This document shows positions 12,593 through 20,360 of a DNA stretch of 20,360 bases, piece by piece. This stretch comes from a virus, in IMG/VR virus record IMGVR_UViG_3300022725_000134, positions 1 to 20,360 of that record. One strand, 5' to 3'. Under the pieces are notes generated by a model, which saw only the letters and a list, made by a program, of their open reading frames with translations, ran no database searches and was not told where the DNA came from. Each line of letters begins with the position of its first letter. Positions within the stretch are counted from its first letter, which is position 1. A program made the translations under genes and the position numbers.

Positions 12593-14550
12593 GCAGCCCC
12601 CTCTTCATGGGTGATCTCGAGGTCGAGCTCCGCGCGAAGAGCGACAAGCTCACCCGCGAGCTCCGGAGCGCGGCCGCCCGCGCCCGCCGCGCGACGACCG
12701 AGATGGAAGGTGGCTTCAGCCGGGTCCAGTCCCGTGTGGCGGCGGTCGCCGGCTCGCTGCGCGCGGTGAAGTTCGCGGCCGCGGGCATTGGGGTCGGGGC
12801 GCTCCTCTTCGGGCTGGCTCGCGGCTTCCAGCGGGCTACCGAGCAGGCCGCCGGGCTCCTGACAGCGAGTCAGCGATTGGGTATCGGCGTGGAGGCGCTC
12901 CAGGAGTGGCGCTTCGTCGCCGACCAGGCAGAGATCGGCACCAACACGCTCGATCAGGCAATTCAGCGCTTCGGCCGGCGCGTGGGCGAAGCGTCGATCG
13001 GCACCGGCGAGCTGCGGGATGCCATCGACCGGCTGAGCATCGACATCCGCGACCAGAATGGGGTGCTGCGCGACACCGACACCCTCCTGGTCGAGTACCT
13101 GGACGCACTGGCGGGAATCGAGAACGTCCAGCTCCGCAACGCCCTCGCGATGAAAGCCTTCGACTCCGAAGGTCTCCGCCTGATCCAGGTCCTGGGCGAC
13201 GGCACCACGAGCTTCCGAGATCTCCGGGAAGAGGCGCGACGTCTCGGCGTCGTGCTGAACCGCGAGACCCTCGTCACGCTCACCGAGGCCCGCTCGCGAA
13301 TGCAGGCCCTCTCCCGCGTCGTGAGCGCGCAGTTCACCCGCTCCATGGCGACCCTGGCACCGACGATCGAGGCCATGACGCTGGCCATGCTCGACGCAGC
13401 GGTGGCGGTGGGGAGCTTCCTCGACAGCGTGGCGCCCGACCGGCTCCAGAGCCTGCCGTCGCTGCGTCGCGAGCTCGCCGAGACCCGCGAGGAGCTCGAG
13501 CGCCTTCAGGCGCTCCCCGAGCCGCGGACGAGCGGCATCGCCCGCGCCGCCCGTTCGGGGCAGGAAACGACTCTCGAGGCGCGAATCGCCGAGCTCGAGG
13601 GGCTGATCGACGAGCGGCAGAGCCGCCTGAATCGGCTGCGGCGGGAGTCCCAGGCGGTTCTCTCCGAGGGCCAGCGGGATGCCCTTGTGGGGCAGGTGAC
13701 CGACCTCGAACGCTCGGTGACGCGCGCCACGGCCCAGGCCATCGACGCCCGCACCGCACTGATCGAGCTCGAGTTCCGAGACCGGCTCGACCAGATCGAG
13801 GAGGTCCGCAAGGAGATCGAGGAGAACATGGGCTCGCTGTCCGGAGGCGAGTTCGAAGATCTCCGTCGCCGGCTCGACGAGGCCGAGACCCAGGCCCGAC
13901 GTCTGCGCAGCTCGGCGCTCGCCGACGAGATCCGCGGCGAGGGCGGGGGCTTCTTGGGCCAGCTCCGCACCGAGCTCGATGCGATCCCGTCGCTGGGCGC
14001 CCTGGCGCTCTCCTCGATCGACGCACTGGGCCAGGGCCTGGTGGACGCGGCCAGCTCGGGCGGCAACGCCATGGAGCGCCTCAAGGCCACCGTCGTGACG
14101 CTGATCCAGCAGCTCGCGGCGGCCGCCATCAAGGCGATCGTCCTGCGGGCCATCATGGGCGCCTTCGGGGGGGGTGGGCCGAGCGGTGCGCTGCCGGGCA
14201 TTCCCTCGCCGTTCCCCAATGTCAACGTCTCGCAGAGCCCTGTCCCGTCGATTCCGAGCCCGATTCCGCGTCAGCGCGGCGGCTCCGTCTTTCCGGGCAG
14301 CATGTACCTCGTCGGCGAACGGGGCCCGGAGTTCTTCTCGCCCGGCCAGGCCGGTGCCATCACGCCCGCCGGAGGGGTCGTGGTGAACGTAATCGAGCCG
14401 CCGGCGCGGCCCGAGGTGACCGAGCGCGTGGGGCTCGGCGGACGCCGCGAGATCGACATCCGCTTCGACGGGATGCTCGCCCGGCGCGCCCGGGCGGGAG
14501 GCGTGGCCACGCAGGCGATCGAGCAGCCGCGCCCGGTGCGCAGGAGCTAG
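12589..14550 (+). CDS. Tape measure protein
   Basis: Tape measure proteins run inside the tail tube, set its length and are ejected with the DNA. The start is GTG 12589, in a GTGA overlap with GGGAGG 8 bases upstream. The 653-residue protein opens with DLEVELRAKSDKLTRELRSA, a pattern common to tape measures, and has an Ala/Gly-rich hydrophobic segment (about 62-80). Long helical regions with coiled-coil character follow (about 290-340 and 395-445, for example LRRELAETREELERLQ). A second hydrophobic part lies at about 504-530, and the common C-terminal GGSVFPGSMYLVGERGPEFF motif at about 563-583. At about 1.5 angstrom per residue this length would give a tail near 100 nm, an inference from the usual rule. 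Confidence 0.93.
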   Translation: MSSPLFMGDLEVELRAKSDKLTRELRSAAARARRATTEMEGGFSRVQSRVAAVAGSLRAVKFAAAGIGVGALLFGLARGFQRATEQAAGLLTASQRLGIGVEALQEWRFVADQAEIGTNTLDQAIQRFGRRVGEASIGTGELRDAIDRLSIDIRDQNGVLRDTDTLLVEYLDALAGIENVQLRNALAMKAFDSEGLRLIQVLGDGTTSFRDLREEARRLGVVLNRETLVTLTEARSRMQALSRVVSAQFTRSMATLAPTIEAMTLAMLDAAVAVGSFLDSVAPDRLQSLPSLRRELAETREELERLQALPEPRTSGIARAARSGQETTLEARIAELEGLIDERQSRLNRLRRESQAVLSEGQRDALVGQVTDLERSVTRATAQAIDARTALIELEFRDRLDQIEEVRKEIEENMGSLSGGEFEDLRRRLDEAETQARRLRSSALADEIRGEGGGFLGQLRTELDAIPSLGALALSSIDALGQGLVDAASSGGNAMERLKATVVTLIQQLAAAAIKAIVLRAIMGAFGGGGPSGALPGIPSPFPNVNVSQSPVPSIPSPIPRQRGGSVFPGSMYLVGERGPEFFSPGQAGAITPAGGVVVNVIEPPARPEVTERVGLGGRREIDIRFDGMLARRARAGGVATQAIEQPRPVRRS

Positions 14551-14553
14551 GCG

Positions 14554-14913
14554 ATGCCCGACGGCGCATGGCCCTCTGCCCTCCCGGACTCGGCGCTCGT
14601 GGCAGGTCTCCGGCACCAGACCGGCGAGAGCGTGGTCCGCACCACGATGGAGGTGGGGCCGCGGAAGCAGCGGAAACGCTCAGCCGCGGTGCCCCATGCC
14701 GAGACGGTGGCGATCCTGCTCGAGACCGACAGCCAGGTCGAGATCCTCGAGAGCTTTTACGCGACCCAGGGAGCCGAGCCCTTCACCGGGTTCCGGTGGT
14801 CCGTGGGGAGCGACCCGACGGCGCGCCTGCGCTTCACGGCCCCGCCCGAGTTCGCCTTCGTCGACAAGCGCCAGGTCTGGCGCGCCACCCTCAGCGTCGA
14901 GGTCCTCCCGTGA
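14554..14913 (+). CDS. Minor tail protein, M-like
   Basis: The ATG at 14554 follows an AGGAG site overlapping the tape measure end. The 119-residue product (lambda gpM is 109) begins WPSALPDSALVAGLRHQTGE and has alternating strands ending in PPEFAFVDKRQVWRATLSVEVLP. The closing W-x3-L-x-V-x-LP strand is common in small tail-tip proteins that sit between tape measure and L-like proteins. The position, immediately after the tape measure and before a DUF1833 (L-like) gene, supports an M-type tail tip role. Family recognition is by layout rather than strong motifs. Confidence 0.6.
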   Translation: MPDGAWPSALPDSALVAGLRHQTGESVVRTTMEVGPRKQRKRSAAVPHAETVAILLETDSQVEILESFYATQGAEPFTGFRWSVGSDPTARLRFTAPPEFAFVDKRQVWRATLSVEVLP

Positions 14914-15395
14914 GATCGGTCTCAGGCGCCTTCCAGCGCACCGTCTTCGCCCAGGAGGTGAACGACGACTACATCCCGCTCGTCACCGTCTCCTGGAACG
15001 ACCCCGTCGTGGGCAGCGGAACCCTCCGCTTTGCCCGGGCGCCCGAGGACGTGACGAGTCGCGCGAGCACGTACACGGCATGGGCCTTCGAGATGGAGCT
15101 CGGATCGCAGACGGACCACGAGGTCCCGACGGCGCGTCTGGTCTTCGACAACGTGGACCGAGTGCTCGTCCAGCAGCTCGAGACGCTGAACACCCCAGCC
15201 ACCGTGGTCCTGGAGGTCGTCCTCGACAGCGCGCGGGACGATGTGGAGGTCTCGCTCGAGGGGACGGTGCGCTTCGTGAACTACGACGCCCGCACGATCG
15301 AGCTGGAGATCGAGGTGCTGCCCCGCTTCGCAAACCGCTCCTTCTGCGGCTACCGCTTCCGGACCTCAGATGGATTCAATGCGATTCGGCCCTGA
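14910..15395 (+). CDS. DUF1833-family minor tail protein, L-like
   Basis: A GTG start overlaps the previous stop (GTGA). The 161-residue protein has the DUF1833 signature: FAQEVNDDYIPLVTVSW, RFARAPEDVTSRASTYTAWAFE, a VPTARLVFDNVDRVLVQQLETL centre and TVVLEVVLDS, then VEVSLEGTVRFVNYDARTIELEIEVLPR. DUF1833 proteins occupy the gpL position in tail tips of lambda- and GTA-like phages, between M-like and NlpC/P60 proteins, as here. They help build the tail tip before the central J protein is added. Unlike lambda gpL I see no Cys-rich iron-sulfur C-terminus; only one Cys is present, in SFCGYRF. Confidence 0.8.
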   Translation: MRSVSGAFQRTVFAQEVNDDYIPLVTVSWNDPVVGSGTLRFARAPEDVTSRASTYTAWAFEMELGSQTDHEVPTARLVFDNVDRVLVQQLETLNTPATVVLEVVLDSARDDVEVSLEGTVRFVNYDARTIELEIEVLPRFANRSFCGYRFRTSDGFNAIRP

Positions 15396-15798
15396 GCCCC
15401 CGGATCTCCGTGCGTACATGGGCATCCCCTACGTCGATGGCGGCCGCGAGCCGACCCGCGACGGCGGGCTGGACTGCTGGGGCGCGCTGCGCTGGATCCG
15501 GGGCGACGAGGTGGGCCACTGGCTGCCGGCCTATGGCGATGACTACGCAAGCTCAGAAGATCGCGCGGCGACGAACGCGACCGTGCTGAGACGCCAGCCG
15601 GAGTACGAGCGCGTGGGCACCCCGGGCCCCTGGGACATCGCGCTCTTCCGCATCGGCGGCGAGGAGTGCCACGTGGGGCTCGTCGTGGCCCCGAACCGCT
15701 TCGTGCACACCCGGAAGGCCTCGGGGATCGAAGTGCCGCGCTTCACCGATCCCGCCTGGAGGAACCGGCTGGATGGCTTCTACCGTCCCTTCGCCTAG
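15370..15798 (+). CDS. NlpC/P60 tail-tip peptidoglycan hydrolase, gpK-like
   Basis: The 142-residue protein carries the C40 cysteine peptidase pattern: GLDCWGALRWIRG with catalytic Cys36, EECHVGLVVAPNRFVHT with catalytic His101, and a polar third residue (His112 or Asn108). Such proteins are carried on the tail tip and cut stem peptides in peptidoglycan during DNA entry. Two in-frame starts, ATG 15370 and ATG 15379, both overlap the end of the DUF1833 gene by up to 26 bases. It lacks the N-terminal JAB domain of lambda gpK, giving the short GTA-type form. The next frame starts inside its last 26 bases. Confidence 0.88.
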   Translation: MDSMRFGPEPPDLRAYMGIPYVDGGREPTRDGGLDCWGALRWIRGDEVGHWLPAYGDDYASSEDRAATNATVLRRQPEYERVGTPGPWDIALFRIGGEECHVGLVVAPNRFVHTRKASGIEVPRFTDPAWRNRLDGFYRPFA

Positions 15799-16012
15799 CT
15801 GCCGGGTCACGGGCTTCCGACACCCGATGGGAATCGGCCGTGTGAACGCCGAGATCCCGGTGGGCGGGACGCTGGAGGACGTCCTCCTGGCGGCGGGCTT
15901 CGAGCCCCGGCCGCGATTCCGGGTGGCGGTGACGACGTCGAGGCGGTGGACGGCCAGCCCGTCCCGACCGAGCAGCTCGCCATGGTGGCCCCGGACCCGG
16001 GCGAGCTCGTGA
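15773..16012 (+). CDS. Out-of-frame N-terminal (ubiquitin-like) segment of the J-like tail tip protein
   Basis: From ATG 15773, with GGAGG ten bases upstream, the frame reads CRVTGFRHPMGIGRVNAEIPVGGTLEDVLLAAGF and on to RFRVAV, which looks like the beta-grasp start of TipJ-type tail proteins. After about 15931 this frame turns into Ser/Arg/Trp-rich shadow sequence and stops at 16012. At the same point the frame one base back takes up the expected continuation VDGQPVPTEQLAMVAPDPGELVTARYVP. The real protein therefore seems to switch -1 near 15931. Either a frameshift exists (programmed, mutational or a read error), or this is a separate small protein of about 79 residues, which I think less likely. 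Confidence 0.5.
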   Translation: MASTVPSPSCRVTGFRHPMGIGRVNAEIPVGGTLEDVLLAAGFEPRPRFRVAVTTSRRWTASPSRPSSSPWWPRTRASS

Positions 16013-19000
16013 CGGCCCGCTACGTCCCGCGGGACCCGATCTCGATCTTCACGGCGATCTCCGCGGCCGTGGCCGCGACGAGCACCGCGGCGAGCGTCGG
16101 TGCTGCCATCGGCGTCTCGGCCGCGACGATCGGCGCCGTGGTGGCCGGCGTGGCCACGGCGGCGCTCTTCATCGGCGGCGCCTTCCTGCTGAACTACGCC
16201 GCGTCCGCCATCGCCGGCGACGGCGCCGGCGTCGATCTCGACGACACCCAAGGACCCAGTCGAAGCCCGACGCTGAACGGTACCCGCAACCAGATCCTGC
16301 CGGACCGGGTCGTCTGGAACGTCTACGGCACGCACCGAGTGACGCCGCCGCTCGCCGCGCGCCCGTTCACGGAGATCAGCGGCGGCACGCAGTTTCTGCG
16401 CATGGTGGTCGTCCCGACCATGGGCCAAGCCGAGCTCTCGGAGATCAAGATCGACGAGACCCCGGTGGGATCCTTCTCAGGCGTCACGACCGAGGTCGTG
16501 GAGGGCACCCCTGGCGCCGCTCCGCCCAACCTGATTCCGGGAGCAGGCTTCCAGGACTCCGTCGGGGTCACCTTCGAGGCCCGCTACGCAAGCCAGCCGA
16601 CCCATCGACACGTGATGTCCGAGGACGCCGAAAACGTCTCCCTCGAGATCGTGATGGGGGGCCTCAAGCGCATCAACGAGCATGGAAAGCCTCGATCTCG
16701 CAGCGAGCGGATCCAGGTCCGCTACCGCGACGCGGACGGGATCTACGCCGGCGGCGCGTGGCAAACGAACTTCTTCTCGTCCGCGAGCGTGAGCATCCGG
16801 GCGGTCAGCGTGACGGGCGTCGGCGGAAAGCTGCTCACCTTGGTGGGGAGCACCACCGATCAATTCCTCATCGGGATCCAGCGAACCATGCCAGAGCGGC
16901 GGAAGTGGGAGATCGAGGTCTCCCGATCCCCGACCGATCCCCCGAACGCCTACCCGACCAGCCGCGGTGGCAACGGGGATGACGCGACGACGGTCTTCGG
17001 CGACTGGACCTGGAACAGCGTCCGGGGCCTGCGCTTCGAGCCGGTTTACGACTTCGCCCCGGGTCTCACCGCCCTCGGGCTGCGCATCAAGGCCACCGAC
17101 CAGCTCCAGGGCCAGGTGGACACGCTCAACATGGTGGCGGAGCGCAAGCTCCGCACGTGGGACCCCGGAAGCGGCTTCTCGGCGCCCGTGAAGACTCGGA
17201 ACCCCGCTTGGGCGCTGCTCGACATCCTGACGGGGCTCCCGAACCCGGCCCCCCTCGACGACACGGACCTCGTGATGCTCCAGAGCATCAAGGACTTCGC
17301 GGACCACTGCGAACCGACGCCCGGCACCTACGTTCACACCTTCGACGCGGTCTTCGACTTCGACACCACATGGCAGGAGGCAGCCCAGCGCGCGGGCGCC
17401 GCGGGAAACGCGAGCGTCTCCTACGTGGACGGCTCAGTGGTGGTGGTGATCGACAAGGCGCGCAGCACCCCGGCGCAGCTCATCACGCCCCGCAACATCA
17501 TGAGCTTCCGGGCAAACCGCAGATGGGACGACCTCCCGCACGGCTTGAAGATGGAGTTCGTCGACGAGACGAACGGGTGGATCCGAAACGAGCGCGTCGT
17601 CTACGCCGACAAGCTGACGGGCGGCCAGTATTCCGAGGTCGATGCGACGATCTTCGAGCGCATCCAGACCTTCGGAAAGACCCGTCCGGACGAGATCCAT
17701 CAGCTCGGTCGGTTCACGCTCGCGGCGGGCCGCCTGCGGCCGCGCACCTTCGAGGTGGAGATGGACTGGGAGCACCTGGTGGCCACTCGGGGCGACCTGG
17801 TGGAGCTCCGGCATGACGCGCCGCTCCTCGGTCTGGCCCAGGGGAGGATCCGCGACCGAGACGAGGGGGGAGGCCTGGTCTCGGGCGTGCAGCTCGACGA
17901 CGAGACCGAGATCGGTGGGGCCGACTACGCGCTGAAGATCCGAGCCGTGGACGCCGGTGGCGCGCTACGCACCACCCAAGCCACCATCGACAAGCCGGCG
18001 ACCGCGACCCTCCGTGACGCCAAGGGCGATGATCGCTGGATCGCCTTCGACACGCCGATTTCCGAGGACCTGGCGAACGTGGGCGACCTGGTCGCCTTTG
18101 GGGAGGCGGGTCTCGAGACGCGGGACTGCCTGGTGCAGCGCATCGACTACGGAGAGGATCTGCGGGCGCGGCTCGCCCTGGTGGACTACAGCCCGGCGAT
18201 CTACGACGTGGGCCAGGAAGCGATCCCGCCCTTCGATCCGGGGATCACCCACCCGAGCGAGCTGGAGAAGGTCCCGCCGCCGGCCCCGACAGTCCCCTAC
18301 GTGCCCCTCGCGGACGGCGCCAGCACGGGCGCCCTGACCCTCCAGGCCGTCGAGAGCACGCAGAAGTTCGTGCGGACGGCCGGGAGCTTCGTGACCGACG
18401 GGTTCGCGGCCGGCCAGAGCATCCTGGTCCGCGGCTACGGGGACCCAGACCAGCCGCTGAATGGCCTCTACACCGTGGCCAGCGCCTCGGCGCTGGAGCT
18501 CGTCGTGGACGAGGCCGTCGCGCAGGACTCCGCCGGAGCCGGGACGGAAGAGGTCGTCCAGGCGCGCCCCGCGGCCACCGTCCAGGTGCGCGGCCGGTCC
18601 GACCTGGGCGACGAGGTGCGGGCCTGGGTGCGAATTCCGGTGCAGCCGGGCCAGGGCGACGTGGCCACGGCGTTCTTCGAGGGCCAGTGGCGCTTCGCCG
18701 GGGGCGACTGGCAGAGCCTCGGCACGATCGAGCCCCAGGAGGGAGTCTTCGAGGTCGGGCCCACGGCGGCGCTGATCTTCGCGGACCTCGACCAGGCCGA
18801 GGGCGCCGTGGCCCGGGGAATCGACTTCCGGGTCCGCGCCATCGGAGGCGGCGGCGCGCTCGGGCCCTTCACGACGGTGCACGGCATCGAGGTGGTGGCG
18901 GCCACGCAGCCGCCCACGGACGTGACCCTGGCCTACGCGGCGGGGGGAACCTTCGACGGATCCCCACGACTCCGCCTCACATGGACCGCGCCCGCGGGCG

Positions 19001-20360
19001 AAGTCCTGGGATGGGTCGTCCGCTGGAGGGTGCGGGGACTCGACGGACAAGAGAGCGCCTGGAGCACCTTGCCGGGACTCCCGGGGAGTCAGAGCGAGGC
19101 GTTCATCGCGGCGACGCAGCTCGGGGCCTACGAGGCGGAGGTCCAGACGATTCGGCTGGACGGCGGCCTCTCCGATCCCGCGCCGGCCGCGTTCGTGGTC
19201 GATCCGGTAGCGGCGATCGCGGCCTTCGTGCCGTCGGGGCTCGAGGTGGATGGGCGTGGCAACGCACCGACCTTCCTCGGCCCGGATGCGACCTTCACGG
19301 TTCGTCGGCCAAGCTTCTTCCTCGCGCCCGAGCTGGGCCAGGAGCCGTTTGGCGGGGATTCCGGCGAAGACGGCGGACTCTTCCGAGACTGGGAGTGGAA
19401 GGTCTGGACGAAGCACCCTGTCCAGCATCCCGAGACGGCGGTGCTGCTTCGCGAGTCCCACACGATCGACGAGCGCTTCGACTACATGCTTTCCAAGAAC
19501 AAGAACGACCAGGAGCTGGCGCTCGGGCCCGATTCGCTGCCGCTGCGGGCGTTCACCGTGGGCGTGCGCATGCGCTCGACGATCCAGGCCGCCGTCTCGA
19601 GCTGGGCGTTTCTCGCGGTGAGCAATCCCGCGCCCCTTCTTCCGGAGGCGGCGTCGCGCCCGGGAGCAGGACTCCTCTTCCTCGACCTGGTGCGTCGCGA
19701 CCGCGACCTGGACTTCGCGAAGATCCTCGTCTGGGCCCGCCCGACCGCCGACCTGGGAGGCGGCGGCTCGCTGCTGCCCGACACGGACCTCGTGGACCAA
19801 TACCTCGTCTACTCGGGGTCGGATCTGGCGGTGTCCTTCAAGGGGGACGAAGGGGCGGAGTACGCGATCCGATACGCCGCGGCGGACGCCTTCAGCGAGG
19901 ACCCCGCGGACCTGATCGTCTCCGACACCCTCCACGAGACGGCTGGACAGTTCTCGGAGTTCATGCTGGCCACGGGCGCGGTGGACGAATCGACCCCCGG
20001 CTGGAGCCAGGTCTACACGATCGGGCTCGGATCTGGCGAGCTGACAACCCGGTGGCGAGCCTACTGGGACGCCTTGGCCACGATTGATCTTCGCGCCGCA
20101 TCCGCGGACCAGGACTGGCTGATCGACGTGATCGCTCGCCAACTCCTCGCGGTCGATGGAGGCGGCACGTTCCACCAGTCGGCACCGAGCCAGCGCACGA
20201 CCACGCCCGAGGGGCTCTACCTCGTCGAGTCCGCAGCCGTCGGCGACGACGATCCGATCGCCGGCACGGTGCTCTTCCGATTCGACGGTGAGTCGAGCCC
20301 GACCGGCGACCAGTTTCGCCGCGAAAAGAAGGACGGAGGGGTGATCTACACCGTCGGCGC
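15946..20360 (+). CDS. J-like central tail tip / host specificity protein (3' partial)
   Basis: The frame is open from 15799 to the window end with no stop, giving at least 1471 residues from GTG 15946; ATG 15982 is another possible start, and neither has a good ribosome binding site because the true N-terminus appears to lie one frame away. Features numbered from 15946: a VDGQPVP lead-in; a long Ala/Gly/Val-rich hydrophobic stretch (about 33-90) usual in TipJ proteins; NQILPDRVVWNVYGTHRVTPPL; beta-rich baseplate-hub-like parts; DLPHGLKMEFVDETNGW (about 528-545) and RPRTFEVEMDWEHLVATRGDLVEL (about 597-620), both typical of lambda J/GTA host specificity proteins. A probable fibronectin type III domain lies at about 985-1086 (PPTDVTLAY, RLTWTAPAG, WVVRWRV). 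The last 380 residues are probably a receptor-binding part and unrecognised. J forms the central trimer of the tail tip that contacts the host receptor. Confidence 0.88.
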   Translation, partial: MDGQPVPTEQLAMVAPDPGELVTARYVPRDPISIFTAISAAVAATSTAASVGAAIGVSAATIGAVVAGVATAALFIGGAFLLNYAASAIAGDGAGVDLDDTQGPSRSPTLNGTRNQILPDRVVWNVYGTHRVTPPLAARPFTEISGGTQFLRMVVVPTMGQAELSEIKIDETPVGSFSGVTTEVVEGTPGAAPPNLIPGAGFQDSVGVTFEARYASQPTHRHVMSEDAENVSLEIVMGGLKRINEHGKPRSRSERIQVRYRDADGIYAGGAWQTNFFSSASVSIRAVSVTGVGGKLLTLVGSTTDQFLIGIQRTMPERRKWEIEVSRSPTDPPNAYPTSRGGNGDDATTVFGDWTWNSVRGLRFEPVYDFAPGLTALGLRIKATDQLQGQVDTLNMVAERKLRTWDPGSGFSAPVKTRNPAWALLDILTGLPNPAPLDDTDLVMLQSIKDFADHCEPTPGTYVHTFDAVFDFDTTWQEAAQRAGAAGNASVSYVDGSVVVVIDKARSTPAQLITPRNIMSFRANRRWDDLPHGLKMEFVDETNGWIRNERVVYADKLTGGQYSEVDATIFERIQTFGKTRPDEIHQLGRFTLAAGRLRPRTFEVEMDWEHLVATRGDLVELRHDAPLLGLAQGRIRDRDEGGGLVSGVQLDDETEIGGADYALKIRAVDAGGALRTTQATIDKPATATLRDAKGDDRWIAFDTPISEDLANVGDLVAFGEAGLETRDCLVQRIDYGEDLRARLALVDYSPAIYDVGQEAIPPFDPGITHPSELEKVPPPAPTVPYVPLADGASTGALTLQAVESTQKFVRTAGSFVTDGFAAGQSILVRGYGDPDQPLNGLYTVASASALELVVDEAVAQDSAGAGTEEVVQARPAATVQVRGRSDLGDEVRAWVRIPVQPGQGDVATAFFEGQWRFAGGDWQSLGTIEPQEGVFEVGPTAALIFADLDQAEGAVARGIDFRVRAIGGGGALGPFTTVHGIEVVAATQPPTDVTLAYAAGGTFDGSPRLRLTWTAPAGEVLGWVVRWRVRGLDGQESAWSTLPGLPGSQSEAFIAATQLGAYEAEVQTIRLDGGLSDPAPAAFVVDPVAAIAAFVPSGLEVDGRGNAPTFLGPDATFTVRRPSFFLAPELGQEPFGGDSGEDGGLFRDWEWKVWTKHPVQHPETAVLLRESHTIDERFDYMLSKNKNDQELALGPDSLPLRAFTVGVRMRSTIQAAVSSWAFLAVSNPAPLLPEAASRPGAGLLFLDLVRRDRDLDFAKILVWARPTADLGGGGSLLPDTDLVDQYLVYSGSDLAVSFKGDEGAEYAIRYAAADAFSEDPADLIVSDTLHETAGQFSEFMLATGAVDESTPGWSQVYTIGLGSGELTTRWRAYWDALATIDLRAASADQDWLIDVIARQLLAVDGGGTFHQSAPSQRTTTPEGLYLVESAAVGDDDPIAGTVLFRFDGESSPTGDQFRREKKDGGVIYTVG

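Noticed and set aside
12418-14616. Reverse-strand open frame of 732 codons opposite the tape measure gene
   Set aside because: The forward frame has tape measure hallmarks; the reverse is low-complexity Arg/Ala/Glu/His sequence without recognisable domains.
17965-20175. Reverse-strand open frame of 736 codons opposite the J-like gene
   Set aside because: Composition is that of an antisense shadow, and the forward frame carries clear J and fibronectin III features. No ribosome binding site or domain supports the reverse frame.
1-20360. tRNA genes, integrase, attachment sites, insertion sequences
   Set aside because: I scanned for cloverleaf-like segments, recombinase motifs and terminal repeats flanking a transposase and saw none.

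Overview
The window is the structural (late) region of a siphovirus-type phage or prophage with very GC-rich DNA (about 77% G+C where I hand-counted two 60-base blocks). Gene order and recognisable families are lambda-like: small and large terminase, gpW-like connector, portal, protease/capsid, cement protein, head-tail joining protein, tail terminator, tail tube, G/T-type chaperones, tape measure, M-like, L-like (DUF1833), NlpC/P60 and J-like tip protein. The high G+C, many GTG starts, a gene with a signal-peptidase II lipobox and the lambda/GTA-like tail tip suggest a GC-rich Gram-negative host; the sequence does not allow a species call. No integrase, attachment site, lysis gene, tRNA or CRISPR array is visible, so temperate versus lytic cannot be decided.

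Layout. 1-2510: three overlapping, probably co-translated genes of unknown function (HTH and Cys-rich zinc-finger-like motifs). The first is interrupted in frame by a ~504-bp, much lower-GC fragment of bacterial aconitase B (276-779), the strongest anomaly in the window. 2616-3251: a gene resembling minor tail protein Z, here upstream of the terminase instead of in the lambda slot between FII and U. 3354-7456: packaging module (Nu1-like TerS, GpA-like TerL, gpW, portal). 7457-10744: head module, with the prohead protease and major capsid protein fused in one 691-aa frame, followed by two related small genes, a DUF2190 cement protein and a head-tail joining protein. 10741-20360: tail module, ending in a J-like tip protein that runs off the window.

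All genes read rightward except one: a 64-aa lipoprotein at 11610-11804, on the opposite strand between the tail tube and chaperone genes, with its own ribosome binding site and a possible promoter. It looks like a moron (an independently expressed accessory gene). Several start/stop overlaps of the GTGA type (2133, 10741, 12589, 14910) indicate tight translational coupling of the late operon. Two reading-frame changes stand out: a probable -1 programmed frameshift linking the G-like and T-like chaperones (~12.29 kb), and an apparent -1 break in the N-terminus of the J-like protein (~15.93 kb) with no canonical slippery site. Three strong hairpins (2526-2555, 9730-9768, 11578-11599) lie at gene boundaries and may adjust expression within the operon.
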